From Marinobacter bryozoorum (GTDB taxonomy: Bacteria > Pseudomonadota > Gammaproteobacteria > Pseudomonadales > Oleiphilaceae): 64,000 bases of DNA. Under the pieces are notes generated by a model that did not search any database, was not told the origin of the DNA, and saw only the letters and a program-made list of their open reading frames with translations. Every line of letters begins with the position of its first letter. Position 1 is the stretch's first letter. Position numbers and translations under genes: made by a program. Where the stretch lies: NCBI RefSeq assembly GCF_023156245.1, contig NZ_JAKZAH010000007.1, forward strand, positions 62,001 to 126,000, read 5' to 3'. Below are positions 27,786-36,246 of this stretch, piece after piece.

Positions 27786-29948
27786 TTATGTCACCTGGGT
27801 AACCGGAATCTGTTCCGGCCGGCCCGGTGAATTCTGTCCACGGCGCTTACCGCGGCGCTTGACGATCAGTGGCGGGCACTTGTTATCGTCGAAGTAGGTC
27901 ATCTGGCAATCCAGGCAGTAATGGCACTCCTGGTAGTTGATGGTGCCGTCCGGATGAATGGCCTGGACCTCACATTCCTTCTCGCACAGGCGGCAGGGGT
28001 GGCCACATTCCTTACGCCGCTTGAGCCAGTCGAATACCCGGACCTTGGTCGGCAGGGCCAGTGCTGCACCCAGCGGGCACATGTAGCGGCAGAACACCTT
28101 GCGGGTGAAGATGTTCACCACGATCAGCAATACCGCATAGGTCACGAAGGGCCAGCTGCGATCAAACTTCAGGGTGATGGCGGTCTTGAAGGGCTCAACT
28201 TCCGCCAGTTGCTCTGCGGTGGCCATGGAATCCAGGGACACACCAAACAGCACCAGCAGGATGATGTACTTGATTGCCCACAGGCGTTCGTGGATCGGGA
28301 AAGGCACGGTGTACTGGGGTACCTTCAGCTTGCGGGCAATTTCGTTCACCAGCTCCTGCAGGGCGCCGAACGGGCACAGCCAGCCGCAGTACACCGCCCT
28401 GCCCCACAACAGGACGATGCCGGCTACCACGGCCCAGAGCACAAACATTACCGGGTCAATCAGGAAGGTTTCCCAGGTAAAGCCGCTGAACAGGCTGTGC
28501 ACAAAGGTCAGCACGTTGACCACGGACAGCTGACCCAGGGCGTACCAGCCAATGAACACCAGGGTATAGGTCAGGAACGCGTGGCGAATCCAGCGGGTCA
28601 CCTTCGGCTTCTTCACCAGCCAGTCCTGGAAGAACAGGATGAACAGCAGGAAGATCAGCCCCAGACCCAGTACGGCCACCTGGAACTTCTTCTGGTACCA
28701 CACCTGGACCCACAGGGGCTGCTCTTCCAGCCACTGCTCCTGGGTCAGCTCCACTTCCGGACGGGTATAGTACTGATCCGGCAGCTGATAGCTCAGCGGG
28801 AAGACCTGGAATTCGCTATCCAGGGGCCCGGTCTGGCGTTTGACGGTCAGCTCCAGTGCCCACTCGGTGCCCGGATCGAACTTGTACTGCTGGCGCACGA
28901 TAAAGATGGCCATTTCGGTAAATCCAGGCATCCCCCCGGCGTAGACATCGCTGAGCCGGTAGAAGTCCAGGTCACGGAAGTTGAAGGTATCACCAAACTG
29001 GCGGATCTGGACCCGGTCAAAAATACCGCCGCGCACATAGCCGGACCCCTTGAAGGAGTATTCACCGTTGGCCATGACCGCAATGGCGTGTTCACCTTCC
29101 TGCAGTTCGTCCATCAGCCAGTCATACTGGCTCTGCCCCAGCAAGTTGCGGCCGATTGTCGGTGCATTCAGGTAGCCGGTGTAAAGGTCGATAAAGGGCT
29201 CGTCCCGCTCGTCCGCAGGAGCCGTGTCGATGCCTTCGGCCTCAGTGCCCTTGAAGGAATCATCAACCTGGCCACGGGTCAGCAGCAGGCGACGGATGGA
29301 ACCGTCACCGGTGAGCTCTTCCCAGCTTTTCGGCTCGAAGCTCTCCGTTTTGATATTGGCTTCCGGCGGACGGGCATCGCCTGCCCCTTCCACCAGGCCC
29401 AGCTCAACACCAACCCGGTGGGCGCTCTTCATGATGACTTCGTTGATTACCATGACGGTTACAGTGGCGCCGGAGAGGCCGTCCACTGATACCCGGGTTT
29501 CGGAGGACTGGCCACCCACGCTTACCCGCTGATCCGCCGCGAGGCCGGTGTACTGGTCGGTAAACTCATGCATCTTGCGCTCGGGAATGCCGATCAGCAG
29601 GATGGGCTCGTCGTGGTGAATCACCTTGGTGGCGCGGATCTCGCCTTCGGTGTCCAGTACCACGGTGGCGTCCAGGGGTTTGCCGGAATAGGCCGGGGTC
29701 TGCAGGAAATCCAGGGTCTGGTAGGTGTAACCGAGGAGTTCGTCACCGGCATACACTTCCTTGATGGCCCGGTTACCCTCCAGCGAACGAACCTCTTCCG
29801 CCTCCGGGAAGGCGGTGGTGATTACGTCCCGGGCCTTGATGGGCTCGTAGGAATCCAGGGGGGCGGCGACGGCACCAGTGGCCATCAGCGTCAGTGAAAG
29901 AACGGTTGTGAACAGCCACCGTACAACAGTCAATCGGCGATCGGACAC
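27786..29948 (-). CDS. nosR: NosR membrane flavoprotein / iron-sulfur electron donor
   Basis: A 720-residue protein if started at the GTG at 29948, which has TGGAGG four bases before it. The longer ATG start at 30008 lies upstream of the predicted transcription start and is disfavoured. The N-terminal signal (RWLFTTVLSLTLMATGAVA) precedes a periplasmic FMN-binding domain with VDGLSGATVT. Several TM helices carry two CX3CP motifs (CGWLCPFG, CRYMCPLG), and the C-terminal 4Fe-4S region has CGHPCRLCEKECEV and CHYCLDC. It feeds electrons to NosZ and is needed for its expression and activity. Confidence 0.95.
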   Translation of the reverse strand: MSDRRLTVVRWLFTTVLSLTLMATGAVAAPLDSYEPIKARDVITTAFPEAEEVRSLEGNRAIKEVYAGDELLGYTYQTLDFLQTPAYSGKPLDATVVLDTEGEIRATKVIHHDEPILLIGIPERKMHEFTDQYTGLAADQRVSVGGQSSETRVSVDGLSGATVTVMVINEVIMKSAHRVGVELGLVEGAGDARPPEANIKTESFEPKSWEELTGDGSIRRLLLTRGQVDDSFKGTEAEGIDTAPADERDEPFIDLYTGYLNAPTIGRNLLGQSQYDWLMDELQEGEHAIAVMANGEYSFKGSGYVRGGIFDRVQIRQFGDTFNFRDLDFYRLSDVYAGGMPGFTEMAIFIVRQQYKFDPGTEWALELTVKRQTGPLDSEFQVFPLSYQLPDQYYTRPEVELTQEQWLEEQPLWVQVWYQKKFQVAVLGLGLIFLLFILFFQDWLVKKPKVTRWIRHAFLTYTLVFIGWYALGQLSVVNVLTFVHSLFSGFTWETFLIDPVMFVLWAVVAGIVLLWGRAVYCGWLCPFGALQELVNEIARKLKVPQYTVPFPIHERLWAIKYIILLVLFGVSLDSMATAEQLAEVEPFKTAITLKFDRSWPFVTYAVLLIVVNIFTRKVFCRYMCPLGAALALPTKVRVFDWLKRRKECGHPCRLCEKECEVQAIHPDGTINYQECHYCLDCQMTYFDDNKCPPLIVKRRGKRRGQNSPGRPEQIPVTQVT

Positions 29949-29994
29949 TTTACCTCCAATGGAAGGGGCTTTCTGGAACAGGTTGCTGGCGACC

Positions 29995-30036
29995 ATGTTA
30001 TACGTCACCGTTTTTTACGGACTTGATATTCTTCAA
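29995..30036 (-). promoter_or_regulatory. FNR/DNR-dependent promoter of nosR
   Basis: TTGATATTCTTCAA (30023-30036) matches the FNR/DNR box TTGAT-N4-ATCAA with one change. On the minus strand, TAACAT (30000-29995) lies 32 bp away centre-to-centre, the exact class II geometry. The predicted start near 29988 leads a 40-base leader to the GTG. Confidence 0.75.
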
Positions 30037-30103
30037 TGCGATGGCACCACAGAGACATTTAGTCGACGACTGACGCTTTTTCAAATCAGGAATTTGCGAT
30101 CCA

Positions 30104-30505
30104 TCAATTGAGCGCAATCCCCTCACCATCCTGGTCCAGCGGCAGGTAGCCGCCGATATTTCCCATACGGATGGACTCCACCATCATGGTCAGGGGCTGC
30201 TGGGCCTCGTCGGATGACGGCGCTATACCACCGCGGCCGGACATTGCCGCGACAAAGACCACATCCCACGGCTGACCGGTTTCCCTGGACTCTTCGACCA
30301 GCGAAGAAAAAGCCGCGGCCTCGTCCGGAGACTTGTCCACGCAGACCACGGGAGTCAGTGCCCCACCCTCACCACGTTCAAAGGCCGCTTTTTCTTCGGC
30401 GCTGGCGTCGTCGGGCAGTTCAGCACGGCAGAAGACAAACAGCAGTCGCTGGGGTTCTGGCTGCTCCTGAACCGCCTGCATCAGGTCGGCGTAGCTGGCA
30501 ATCAT
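30104..30505 (-). CDS. Conserved small protein of unknown function
   Basis: A 133-residue acidic soluble protein with no signal peptide or TM helix. Segments such as RLLFVFCRAELPDD and PWDVVFVAAMSGRGG look like a compact alpha/beta fold. I recall homologues with misleading ribonucleotide reductase subunit labels, but no such domain is visible. It is 57 bp after the DGC-domain gene and 155 bp before nosR, on the same strand as dnr. Function unknown; the context suggests anaerobic expression. Confidence 0.7.
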   Translation of the reverse strand: MIASYADLMQAVQEQPEPQRLLFVFCRAELPDDASAEEKAAFERGEGGALTPVVCVDKSPDEAAAFSSLVEESRETGQPWDVVFVAAMSGRGGIAPSSDEAQQPLTMMVESIRMGNIGGYLPLDQDGEGIALN

Positions 30506-30562
30506 GGAAGTTTCCTTGAGGTGAAATAAGGGAGAAAACGGGCCGCCGGAGGGCGGCCAGGA

Positions 30563-30937
30563 TCAGGGAGAAACTGGCCCACCCTGACTGGCCAGTACGG
30601 CCTGGCAGACTTCGTCTACCGATTCGTTGTCGTAACTCTTGCCATAGCGCTTCTTGAAGCCGTAGTCGTACAGGCGGACATGCTCGTCCGGCGTGACGCC
30701 GACGTTCTCGAGGCAATGCTTTGCGCAATGCAGCGGACAACCGTCGATAACGGTGATGTGGCGACCAGACTGCGCTGTTTTCACCAGCGCCGGCACCTTG
30801 CCTCCAACGCCAGAGATGCAGGACATCTCGTACTCACCAGCATGGTCCAGCTTTACCGCAACGTTGTTGGCCAGCTGGGCCACGTCCGAGCAGCCGGAAC
30901 AGGAGTAGATGAGTGGTCTCTGCTTGCGGGCGGTCAT
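30563..30937 (-). CDS. DGC-domain putative zinc-binding protein
   Basis: A 124-residue protein matching the DGC family. It has CSGCSDVAQLANN near the start, CISGVGGKVPAL in the middle and the family signature IDGCPLHCAKHCLE. The many conserved cysteines suggest metal or Fe-S binding; activity is unknown. It lies 28 bp after dnr and shares its strand. A GGGGG ribosome site precedes the ATG. DGC genes recur beside denitrification and anaerobic regulators. Confidence 0.85.
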   Translation of the reverse strand: MTARKQRPLIYSCSGCSDVAQLANNVAVKLDHAGEYEMSCISGVGGKVPALVKTAQSGRHITVIDGCPLHCAKHCLENVGVTPDEHVRLYDYGFKKRYGKSYDNESVDEVCQAVLASQGGPVSP

Positions 30938-30965
30938 TGTGCCCCCTTTTAATTCCAGTAAGTGA

Positions 30966-31718
30966 TTACTGACCGATCTGGGTCAGGCGCATGGGATCCG
31001 AGATAAACAGTTTGCTGCGGTTGACCCGCACCAGGCCGTTGCTCTTCAGGTCCGCCAGAATGCGCGAGAAGGTTTCCGGCTGCATGGCCAGGCGGGAGGC
31101 CACCAGGCACTTGGGCAGCGGCAGTTCCACTTCACCGCCCTGCTGACGGGCACTCTCGGGCAGCAGGTCAATCAGGTAGCGGATGAGCCGGTCCCGGGCA
31201 CTCTGCACGGTCATGATTTCCAGTTCGTGGAAACGGCTGACGGCGCGCTTGGCGTAGTGCTGGAGGGCCGCCCGCGCATACCTTGGCTCACGGTCAATCA
31301 GGTCCTGGTAGACACCAACGGGAATCATCAGCACTTCGCTGTTCTTCAGAGCCTCGGCATAGCAGGCATACCGGGGAGGATCAGCGTAGATCATGACTTC
31401 GGCGAAGCAGTCGCCAGGCTGGAGGCTGTCGAGGGTACGATCAACCCCGGAGGCATCCAGTCGGTACAGGCGCAGGCGGCCAGAGATCACGAAGAAGAAG
31501 TGATGGGCAGGCATGTCCTGACGGTACAGCAGCTGGTGGTGTCCAAGCCTGACGCGGCGGGACTGCTGGAGCACGTGGTCCAGGTCTTTTTTGTCCAGGC
31601 TTGCGAACAGGGGATGGTCCTGGAGGGCAGCCAGGCCGCTCTCTTCCTCGAAGGGTTTGTTGGCGGCGAGCAGTACGGGCTTTTCGTAGCGCTTGTCGGT
31701 GGTTTGTGCGAGTGCCAT
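30966..31718 (-). CDS. dnr: Crp/Fnr family regulator, DNR type
   Basis: A 250-residue regulator. A cyclic-nucleotide-like domain (about 35-150, RQDMPAHHFFFVISGRLRLY) is followed by a winged helix with ETFSRIL in the recognition helix. Its Glu and Ser-Arg match the residues by which FNR reads TTGAT. FNR-type N-terminal cysteines are absent, so oxygen sensing by an Fe-S cluster is unlikely; DNR proteins sense NO through heme. It lies between the nar and nos operons and is the likely activator acting at the FNR-type boxes in this window. Confidence 0.87.
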   Translation of the reverse strand: MALAQTTDKRYEKPVLLAANKPFEEESGLAALQDHPLFASLDKKDLDHVLQQSRRVRLGHHQLLYRQDMPAHHFFFVISGRLRLYRLDASGVDRTLDSLQPGDCFAEVMIYADPPRYACYAEALKNSEVLMIPVGVYQDLIDREPRYARAALQHYAKRAVSRFHELEIMTVQSARDRLIRYLIDLLPESARQQGGEVELPLPKCLVASRLAMQPETFSRILADLKSNGLVRVNRSKLFISDPMRLTQIGQ

Positions 31719-31788
31719 GGCTGACTCCCTCTATATATGCATTCCAGATGATGATTTACATAGTAGACGGAGGCCGGGGAAATTACCG

Positions 31789-31804
31789 TCCCCCTATGGG
31801 GGTA
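31789..31804. promoter_or_regulatory. NarL-type 7-2-7 site upstream of dnr
   Basis: TCCCCCT, AT, GGGGGTA is an inverted heptamer pair; one arm fits the NarL consensus well and the other lacks the expected TA end. It is 71 bp upstream of dnr and would link nitrate sensing to the regulator. Confidence 0.45.
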
Positions 31805-31827
31805 TTCCGGCAGTTCTTGAGGAGTAA

Positions 31828-31841
31828 TTGATTTACCTCAA
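31828..31841. promoter_or_regulatory. FNR/DNR-type box upstream of dnr
   Basis: TTGATTTACCTCAA matches the FNR/DNR consensus at 9 of 10 informative positions. No good -10 hexamer is found at the usual 32-bp distance, so it may act from an upstream position. Confidence 0.5.
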
Positions 31842-31913
31842 CGGGTCGGGGTCTAACTTGTTTGGCTGCGGAACTCCGTTACCAGACTGCAGGGTCTGGC
31901 GTAGGGCCGAGAA

Positions 31914-32011
31914 CCGGTGACACTTTTCCAGACACGCTCCTAAAGGCACATCCATGTGTCGCTTGGGCTCCGCCATCCCTGGCTCCGCACAGTCTGGAAA
32001 AGTGTCCCCGG
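31914..32011 (-). repeat. Cloverleaf repeat copy D (between dnr and the nar operon)
   Basis: A 15-bp perfect outer stem (31919-31933 with 31992-32006, GACACTTTTCCAGAC) is extended by CCGG/CCGG. Read on the minus strand, inner hairpins show loops AGGGAT (31975-31980) and ATGGAT (31950-31955). The core matches copy C closely, but the outer stem differs and remains complementary. It lies 3' of ppiC in sense orientation, 167 bp before its stop. Apart from this and the dnr promoter sites, the 31719-32178 gap holds nothing recognised. Confidence 0.85.
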
Positions 32012-32178
32012 CCCTCGTCCTGCCAACCTGGTTGCAAACGCATCCAGGAGAAGACCGGAACAGAGCGTACCCATTTTGGCTGGGTCAGGAACTGCTTCAG
32101 CTCCGCACGGTCCTGGAAAGGAACCCCGGCCACAGGCCTTATTCGCTTGGCAGTTACCGCTTAAGGCACCGACCTTGG

Positions 32179-32985
32179 TTACTGCATCAAAGGCGAATCC
32201 GGTAGCTCCAGGTCGACACCCTCCACACCGGTTTCAGCCGCAAGTACCTGCAGGTACTGACGGAACGCCCGGCGGGTGACGCTTTCGCTCAGGTACTGGC
32301 GAATCTGGGGTTTGACGTGTTCGTAAGGCAGCTGTTCGCCGTCGATACGCTGGTCGACCCGGACGATGTGCCAGCCGTAGCGGCTTTCGATGAGTTCCGG
32401 ATGAAGCCCTTCCTGCAGGCTGAGCACCGGGCGCTCGAATTCCTCGACGGTCTGGCCCTTGCTGATCTGGCCCAGGCTGCCGCCCTGGTGGCGAGACTCG
32501 CAGGCGGAGTACTGCTTTGCCAGCGGAGCGAACTGGGCGCGACCATCGAGCAGGGAGGACAGCAGCTGGCGGCCGGCCTCTTCCTGGCGGATGCGCTCTT
32601 CCACATCATCCGGCGCCGCGGCCAGCAGGATGTGGCTGACGGCCATCAGGGTCGGGCTGCGGAACCGGGCCGGGTTGGCGGCGTAGAAGCGTTCGCAGTC
32701 TTCTTCGGACGGGTCGGGAACGTTCAGTTCCATTTCCAGCACCCGGGCAATCCGGTCTTCTTCGTCAATGGATTCCGGAAGCTGCAGGGTTTCTGCCTGT
32801 TGCAGCAACAGCTGGCGAATCACCAGGCTGCGGGCGGCTTCGTGCCAGGCTTCAGCCAGTTCTTCCGCCGGGTGGTGCTGCATTTCCCGGGCGATGTCGT
32901 CTTCGTGGATGAGGGTCTCACCCACGTAGACCGGCGGGAACTGGTTTCTGGGCTTGTCGGCTTCGCCGGTGGGGATCAGTTGCAT
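32179..32985 (-). CDS. PpiC-type peptidyl-prolyl isomerase of the nar operon
   Basis: A 268-residue protein starting MQLIPTGEADK, with GGAG ten bases upstream. The C-terminal half has the parvulin domain (SHILLA, GGSLGQISKGQTVEEFE, ESRYGWHIVRVD); the N-terminal part is helical and NifM/SurA-like. No signal peptide, so cytoplasmic. A parvulin gene follows narGHJI in Pseudomonas, and here too it is the last nar gene; it probably helps fold the nitrate reductase. A 231-bp gap with an inverted-repeat element separates it from narI. Confidence 0.85.
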   Translation of the reverse strand: MQLIPTGEADKPRNQFPPVYVGETLIHEDDIAREMQHHPAEELAEAWHEAARSLVIRQLLLQQAETLQLPESIDEEDRIARVLEMELNVPDPSEEDCERFYAANPARFRSPTLMAVSHILLAAAPDDVEERIRQEEAGRQLLSSLLDGRAQFAPLAKQYSACESRHQGGSLGQISKGQTVEEFERPVLSLQEGLHPELIESRYGWHIVRVDQRIDGEQLPYEHVKPQIRQYLSESVTRRAFRQYLQVLAAETGVEGVDLELPDSPLMQ

Positions 32986-33011
32986 GGTGATGGTCTCCAA
33001 AAACGTTATTT

Positions 33012-33187
33012 GCCACGGAATCCACGGAAGAACACGGAAAAAAGAACTCTTTTTCTACGGACTCTTAAGGACGAACTCAGAAAGCAGCAAGATGCTTCAT
33101 CTTCTCATCCGTGATTACAGTGCCATCCCTGGCTGATTTCTCGTTGCTCTTTTGTACTTTTCCGTGTTCTTCCGTGGATTCCGTGGC
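33012..33187. repeat. 176-bp element with perfect 30-bp terminal inverted repeats
   Basis: The ends, 33012-33041 and 33158-33187, are exact reverse complements over 30 bp (outer part GCCACGGAATCCACGGAAG). Each arm itself contains the word CCACGGAA or CACGGAAA repeatedly. The 116-bp interior encodes nothing credible. It fills the narI-ppiC gap. It could be a MITE-like mobile remnant or a very stable mRNA hairpin inside the nar transcript. It is unrelated in sequence to the cloverleaf repeats. Confidence 0.85.
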
Positions 33188-33216
33188 CGAACAGTCTTTT
33201 ATCCTGGTGTCCGCTT

Positions 33217-33897
33217 TCAGGCGCGCTTACGCACCACCTGGTACTTCCGTCCGAAATACTCCACCGGCACGCTCAGCATGTGTACCAGCCGGGTGAACGG
33301 GAAGAGTACAAAGATGGTCAGCCCCAGGAACAGGTGAGTCTTGTAGATCCAGTGCACGTCGGCGATGTAGTTCGCCACCTCGGAGCCCTGGAGGGTGAAG
33401 ATGCCCTGTGCCCAGGCGGAGAACTTGAGCATGGTGCCGCCATCCAGGTGCCCCAGGGTGGGCAGAATGGTGAGCAGGCCGAGGGCCAGCTGGACCACCA
33501 GGATAACGATGATCATGTTGTCGGCGAAGGTGCTGCTGGCCTTGATCCGCGGATCAGTCAGACGACGCCAGGCCAGCATGCCACCACCAATGAGTGCCAT
33601 GACACCGGCAATGCCACCCACCACAATCGCCATGACCTGCTTGGTACCCGGAGTCATGAAGGGTTCATAGAGTGCGTGAGGCGTCAGCAGCCCCACCAGG
33701 TGACCGAAGAAGATCACCAGCACGCCTACATGGAACAGTACCGAGGCAAGCACCATGTTTTTCTTGCGCAGCATCTGACTGGAATGGGCCTTCCAGGTGA
33801 ACTGGCCGTGGTCATAGCGTGCCCAGGTGCCGACGAACAGCACGAGAAGGGCAATGTAGGGATAGATTCCGAACAGGAGTGTGTTGATATAGGACAT
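33217..33897 (-). CDS. narI: Respiratory nitrate reductase gamma subunit NarI
   Basis: A 226-residue cytochrome b subunit with five TM helices. Start MSYINTLLFG at 33897 is chosen over the ATG at 33903, because GGAGG lies eight bases before the former. Heme-ligand histidines are visible in VLFHVGVLVIFFGHLVGL and in YKTHLFLGL with TRLVHMLS. It oxidises quinol and passes electrons to NarH. It lies 20 bp after narJ. Confidence 0.95.
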   Translation of the reverse strand: MSYINTLLFGIYPYIALLVLFVGTWARYDHGQFTWKAHSSQMLRKKNMVLASVLFHVGVLVIFFGHLVGLLTPHALYEPFMTPGTKQVMAIVVGGIAGVMALIGGGMLAWRRLTDPRIKASSTFADNMIIVILVVQLALGLLTILPTLGHLDGGTMLKFSAWAQGIFTLQGSEVANYIADVHWIYKTHLFLGLTIFVLFPFTRLVHMLSVPVEYFGRKYQVVRKRA

Positions 33898-33917
33898 TGT
33901 CATTTCCTCCGGCGCCC

Positions 33918-34658
33918 TCAGGCGCGCCCTGCCTGACGGGGAGTCACGTCCGTCATCAGTTGATCACTCAGGTGGATGGTCTGGGTCTGCTCCAGCTCGC
34001 GGCGGCGCTGGCCTACGACGCCACCGGTGCTGCAGGAGCTGCCCTGGTCATCCACGAATTTCACCATTTCCTCTTCCCAGACCTTGTCGAGGGCTTCCGG
34101 GGTGTCATCCCGCTCCTCGGAGGCAACGATCTGGGCCAGTTCCTGGCGGTTCACCTGCCGGCCCGACAGGGCCAGCAATGAGTCCATCACAAGGTGGTAG
34201 CGGCTCTCACGCTGGAACAGGCGCTCACCCAGCAGGCCGAGGATATGGTGGATATCTTCCAGCCAGTTACGGATCTCGTCCCAGGGGCGGGTGGCGAGGT
34301 ATTCCAGGAACAGCGGCAGGTAGTCCGGCAGTTCCCGGGCGTCGATTTCCAGCCCGTTGCGACGGTACTCTTCCATCAGGTCAACCATTGCCTGGCCCCG
34401 GTCCCGGGATTCGCCGTGGACATGCTCGAACAGCAGCAGGGAGGTGGCCCGGCCCCGGTCGAAGGTGCCCACGTAGGCTTCCTGTACGTCCAGCAGGTCG
34501 CCGTCGCAGACGTGGTCGACCACCTGCAGCAGCTGTTCCTTGTTCTGCCGCGGCAGCCGGCTGTCCTCGAGGACAGCGGCAACCATGGCATCCTGTGCGT
34601 CCCGAAGCTCGGCGGTGGGGTATTCCAGCAGCCGTGCCATGACTTTCAGTGATTGCAT
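33918..34658 (-). CDS. narJ: Nitrate reductase assembly chaperone NarJ
   Basis: A 246-residue cytoplasmic chaperone of the TorD/DmsD/NarJ group. It starts MQSLKVMARLLEYPTAEL and carries the family segment PDYLPLFLEYLA. It inserts the molybdenum cofactor into NarG and is not part of the final enzyme. Ten bp separate it from narH. Confidence 0.94.
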   Translation of the reverse strand: MQSLKVMARLLEYPTAELRDAQDAMVAAVLEDSRLPRQNKEQLLQVVDHVCDGDLLDVQEAYVGTFDRGRATSLLLFEHVHGESRDRGQAMVDLMEEYRRNGLEIDARELPDYLPLFLEYLATRPWDEIRNWLEDIHHILGLLGERLFQRESRYHLVMDSLLALSGRQVNRQELAQIVASEERDDTPEALDKVWEEEMVKFVDDQGSSCSTGGVVGQRRRELEQTQTIHLSDQLMTDVTPRQAGRA

Positions 34659-34668
34659 GATGTGCTCC

Positions 34669-36246
34669 TTATTCCTGCAGCTGCTTCGGGTCCACCTGCT
34701 TCACGGTGGAGAGTTTCTGGACCATGCTGGTGGTCTGCTTCTTGCCGCCAAACAGGCTGAAGTCGCTGTCACCGCCGTTGCAGCCGTCGCCGAAGCTGAA
34801 GCCGCAACCGCCACGCTCGCCGTGGGCATCGGCGTCCGGGAAGGCTTCCTTTGCCAGCTCACGGTGGCTGGTCGGGATGACGAAGCGATCCTCGTAGTTG
34901 GCGATGGCCAGGTAGCGGTACATCTCATCCGCCTGGGCCTTGGTCAGGCCACACTCTTCCAGGGCTCGCAGGTCTTCCTTGCCTTCCACGGTCTCGGCGC
35001 GCTTGTACAGGCGCATGGCCATGATCCGCTTGAGGGCCAGCACGATGGGCTTCTCGTCACCAGCGGTCAGCAGGTTAGCCAGGTACTTGACCGGAATCCG
35101 CAGGCTTTCGATCTTCGGCAGTACACCGTCGAACTCCACCTTTCCGGACTCTGCAGCGGACTGGATCGGGCTCAGGGGCGGCACGTACCAGACCATGGGC
35201 AGGGTGCGGTATTCCGGGTGCAGCGGCAGGGCCAGCTTCCAGTCCACCGCCATCTTGTACACCGGGCTCTGCTGGGCGGCTTCGATGACGTTCATCGGAA
35301 TACCGTCCTTCTTCGCCTGCTCGATCACTTCCGGGTCAAACGGATCCAGGAAGATTTCCAACTGCTTCTCATACAGCTCATGCTCGCCCGGGGTGCTGGC
35401 CACTTCTTCGATGCGGTCTGCGTCGTACAGCAGCACGCCCAGGTAGCGAATCCGGCCAACGCAGGTCTCGGAGCACACGGTGGGCATCCCGGCTTCGATC
35501 CGCGGGTAGCAGAAGATGCACTTCTCGGACTTGCCGGTCTTCCAGTTGAAGTAGATCTTCTTGTACGGGCAGCCGGACACACACATCCGCCAGCCACGGC
35601 ACTTGTCCTGGTCGATCAGGACGATGCCGTCTTCCTCACGCTTGTAGATGGCACCGCTGGGGCAGCTGGCAACGCAGGCCGGGTTCAGGCAGTGCTCGCA
35701 CAGGCGCGGCAGGTACATCATGAAGGTGTTCTCGAACTGGCCGTAGATGTCCGCCTGCACCTGGTCGAAGTTTTTATCCTTGCGACGCTTGGCAAACTCG
35801 GTGCCGAGGATTTCCTCCCAGTTCGGGCCCCACTCGATTTTCTTCATGCGCTCGCCGGAGATCAGCGAACGGGGCCGGGCCACCGGCTGGTGCTTGCTGT
35901 CGCCTGCGGTATGCAGGTGCTGGTAGTCAAAGTCGAACGGCTCGTAGTAGTCGTCGATCTGCGGCAGGTCCGGGTTGGCGAAGATGTTCGCCAGTACCCG
36001 GAAACGGCCACCGATCTTCGGACGGATCTTGCCGGAGCTGTCACGCATCCAGCCGCCCTTCCACTTGTCCTGGTTCTCCCACTCTTTCGGGTAGCCGATA
36101 CCGGGCTTGGTCTCGACGTTGTTGAACCAGGCGTACTCCATGCCTTCACGGCTGGTCCATACGTTTTTGCAGGTGACTGAACAGGTGTGGCAACCGATGC
36201 ACTTGTCCAGGTTCAGCACCATGCCGACTTGGGAACGGATCTTCAT
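34669..36246 (-). CDS. narH: Respiratory nitrate reductase beta subunit NarH
   Basis: A 525-residue iron-sulfur subunit. Four cysteine groups are seen: CIGCHTCSVTCKNVW near the start, CEHCLNPACVASCPSGAI, CRGWRMCVSGCPYKK and CIFCYPRIEAG with CSETCVGR. The Trp in CRGWRMC is the usual replacement that makes one cluster 3Fe-4S. A Gly/Cys-rich insert lies near the C-terminus. It overlaps narG by four bases. Confidence 0.96.
   Translation of the reverse strand: MKIRSQVGMVLNLDKCIGCHTCSVTCKNVWTSREGMEYAWFNNVETKPGIGYPKEWENQDKWKGGWMRDSSGKIRPKIGGRFRVLANIFANPDLPQIDDYYEPFDFDYQHLHTAGDSKHQPVARPRSLISGERMKKIEWGPNWEEILGTEFAKRRKDKNFDQVQADIYGQFENTFMMYLPRLCEHCLNPACVASCPSGAIYKREEDGIVLIDQDKCRGWRMCVSGCPYKKIYFNWKTGKSEKCIFCYPRIEAGMPTVCSETCVGRIRYLGVLLYDADRIEEVASTPGEHELYEKQLEIFLDPFDPEVIEQAKKDGIPMNVIEAAQQSPVYKMAVDWKLALPLHPEYRTLPMVWYVPPLSPIQSAAESGKVEFDGVLPKIESLRIPVKYLANLLTAGDEKPIVLALKRIMAMRLYKRAETVEGKEDLRALEECGLTKAQADEMYRYLAIANYEDRFVIPTSHRELAKEAFPDADAHGERGGCGFSFGDGCNGGDSDFSLFGGKKQTTSMVQKLSTVKQVDPKQLQE

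Noticed and set aside
27921-29489. 522-codon frame antisense to nosR
   Set aside because: Same reasoning: a shadow of a well-supported gene, without domain or ribosome site.
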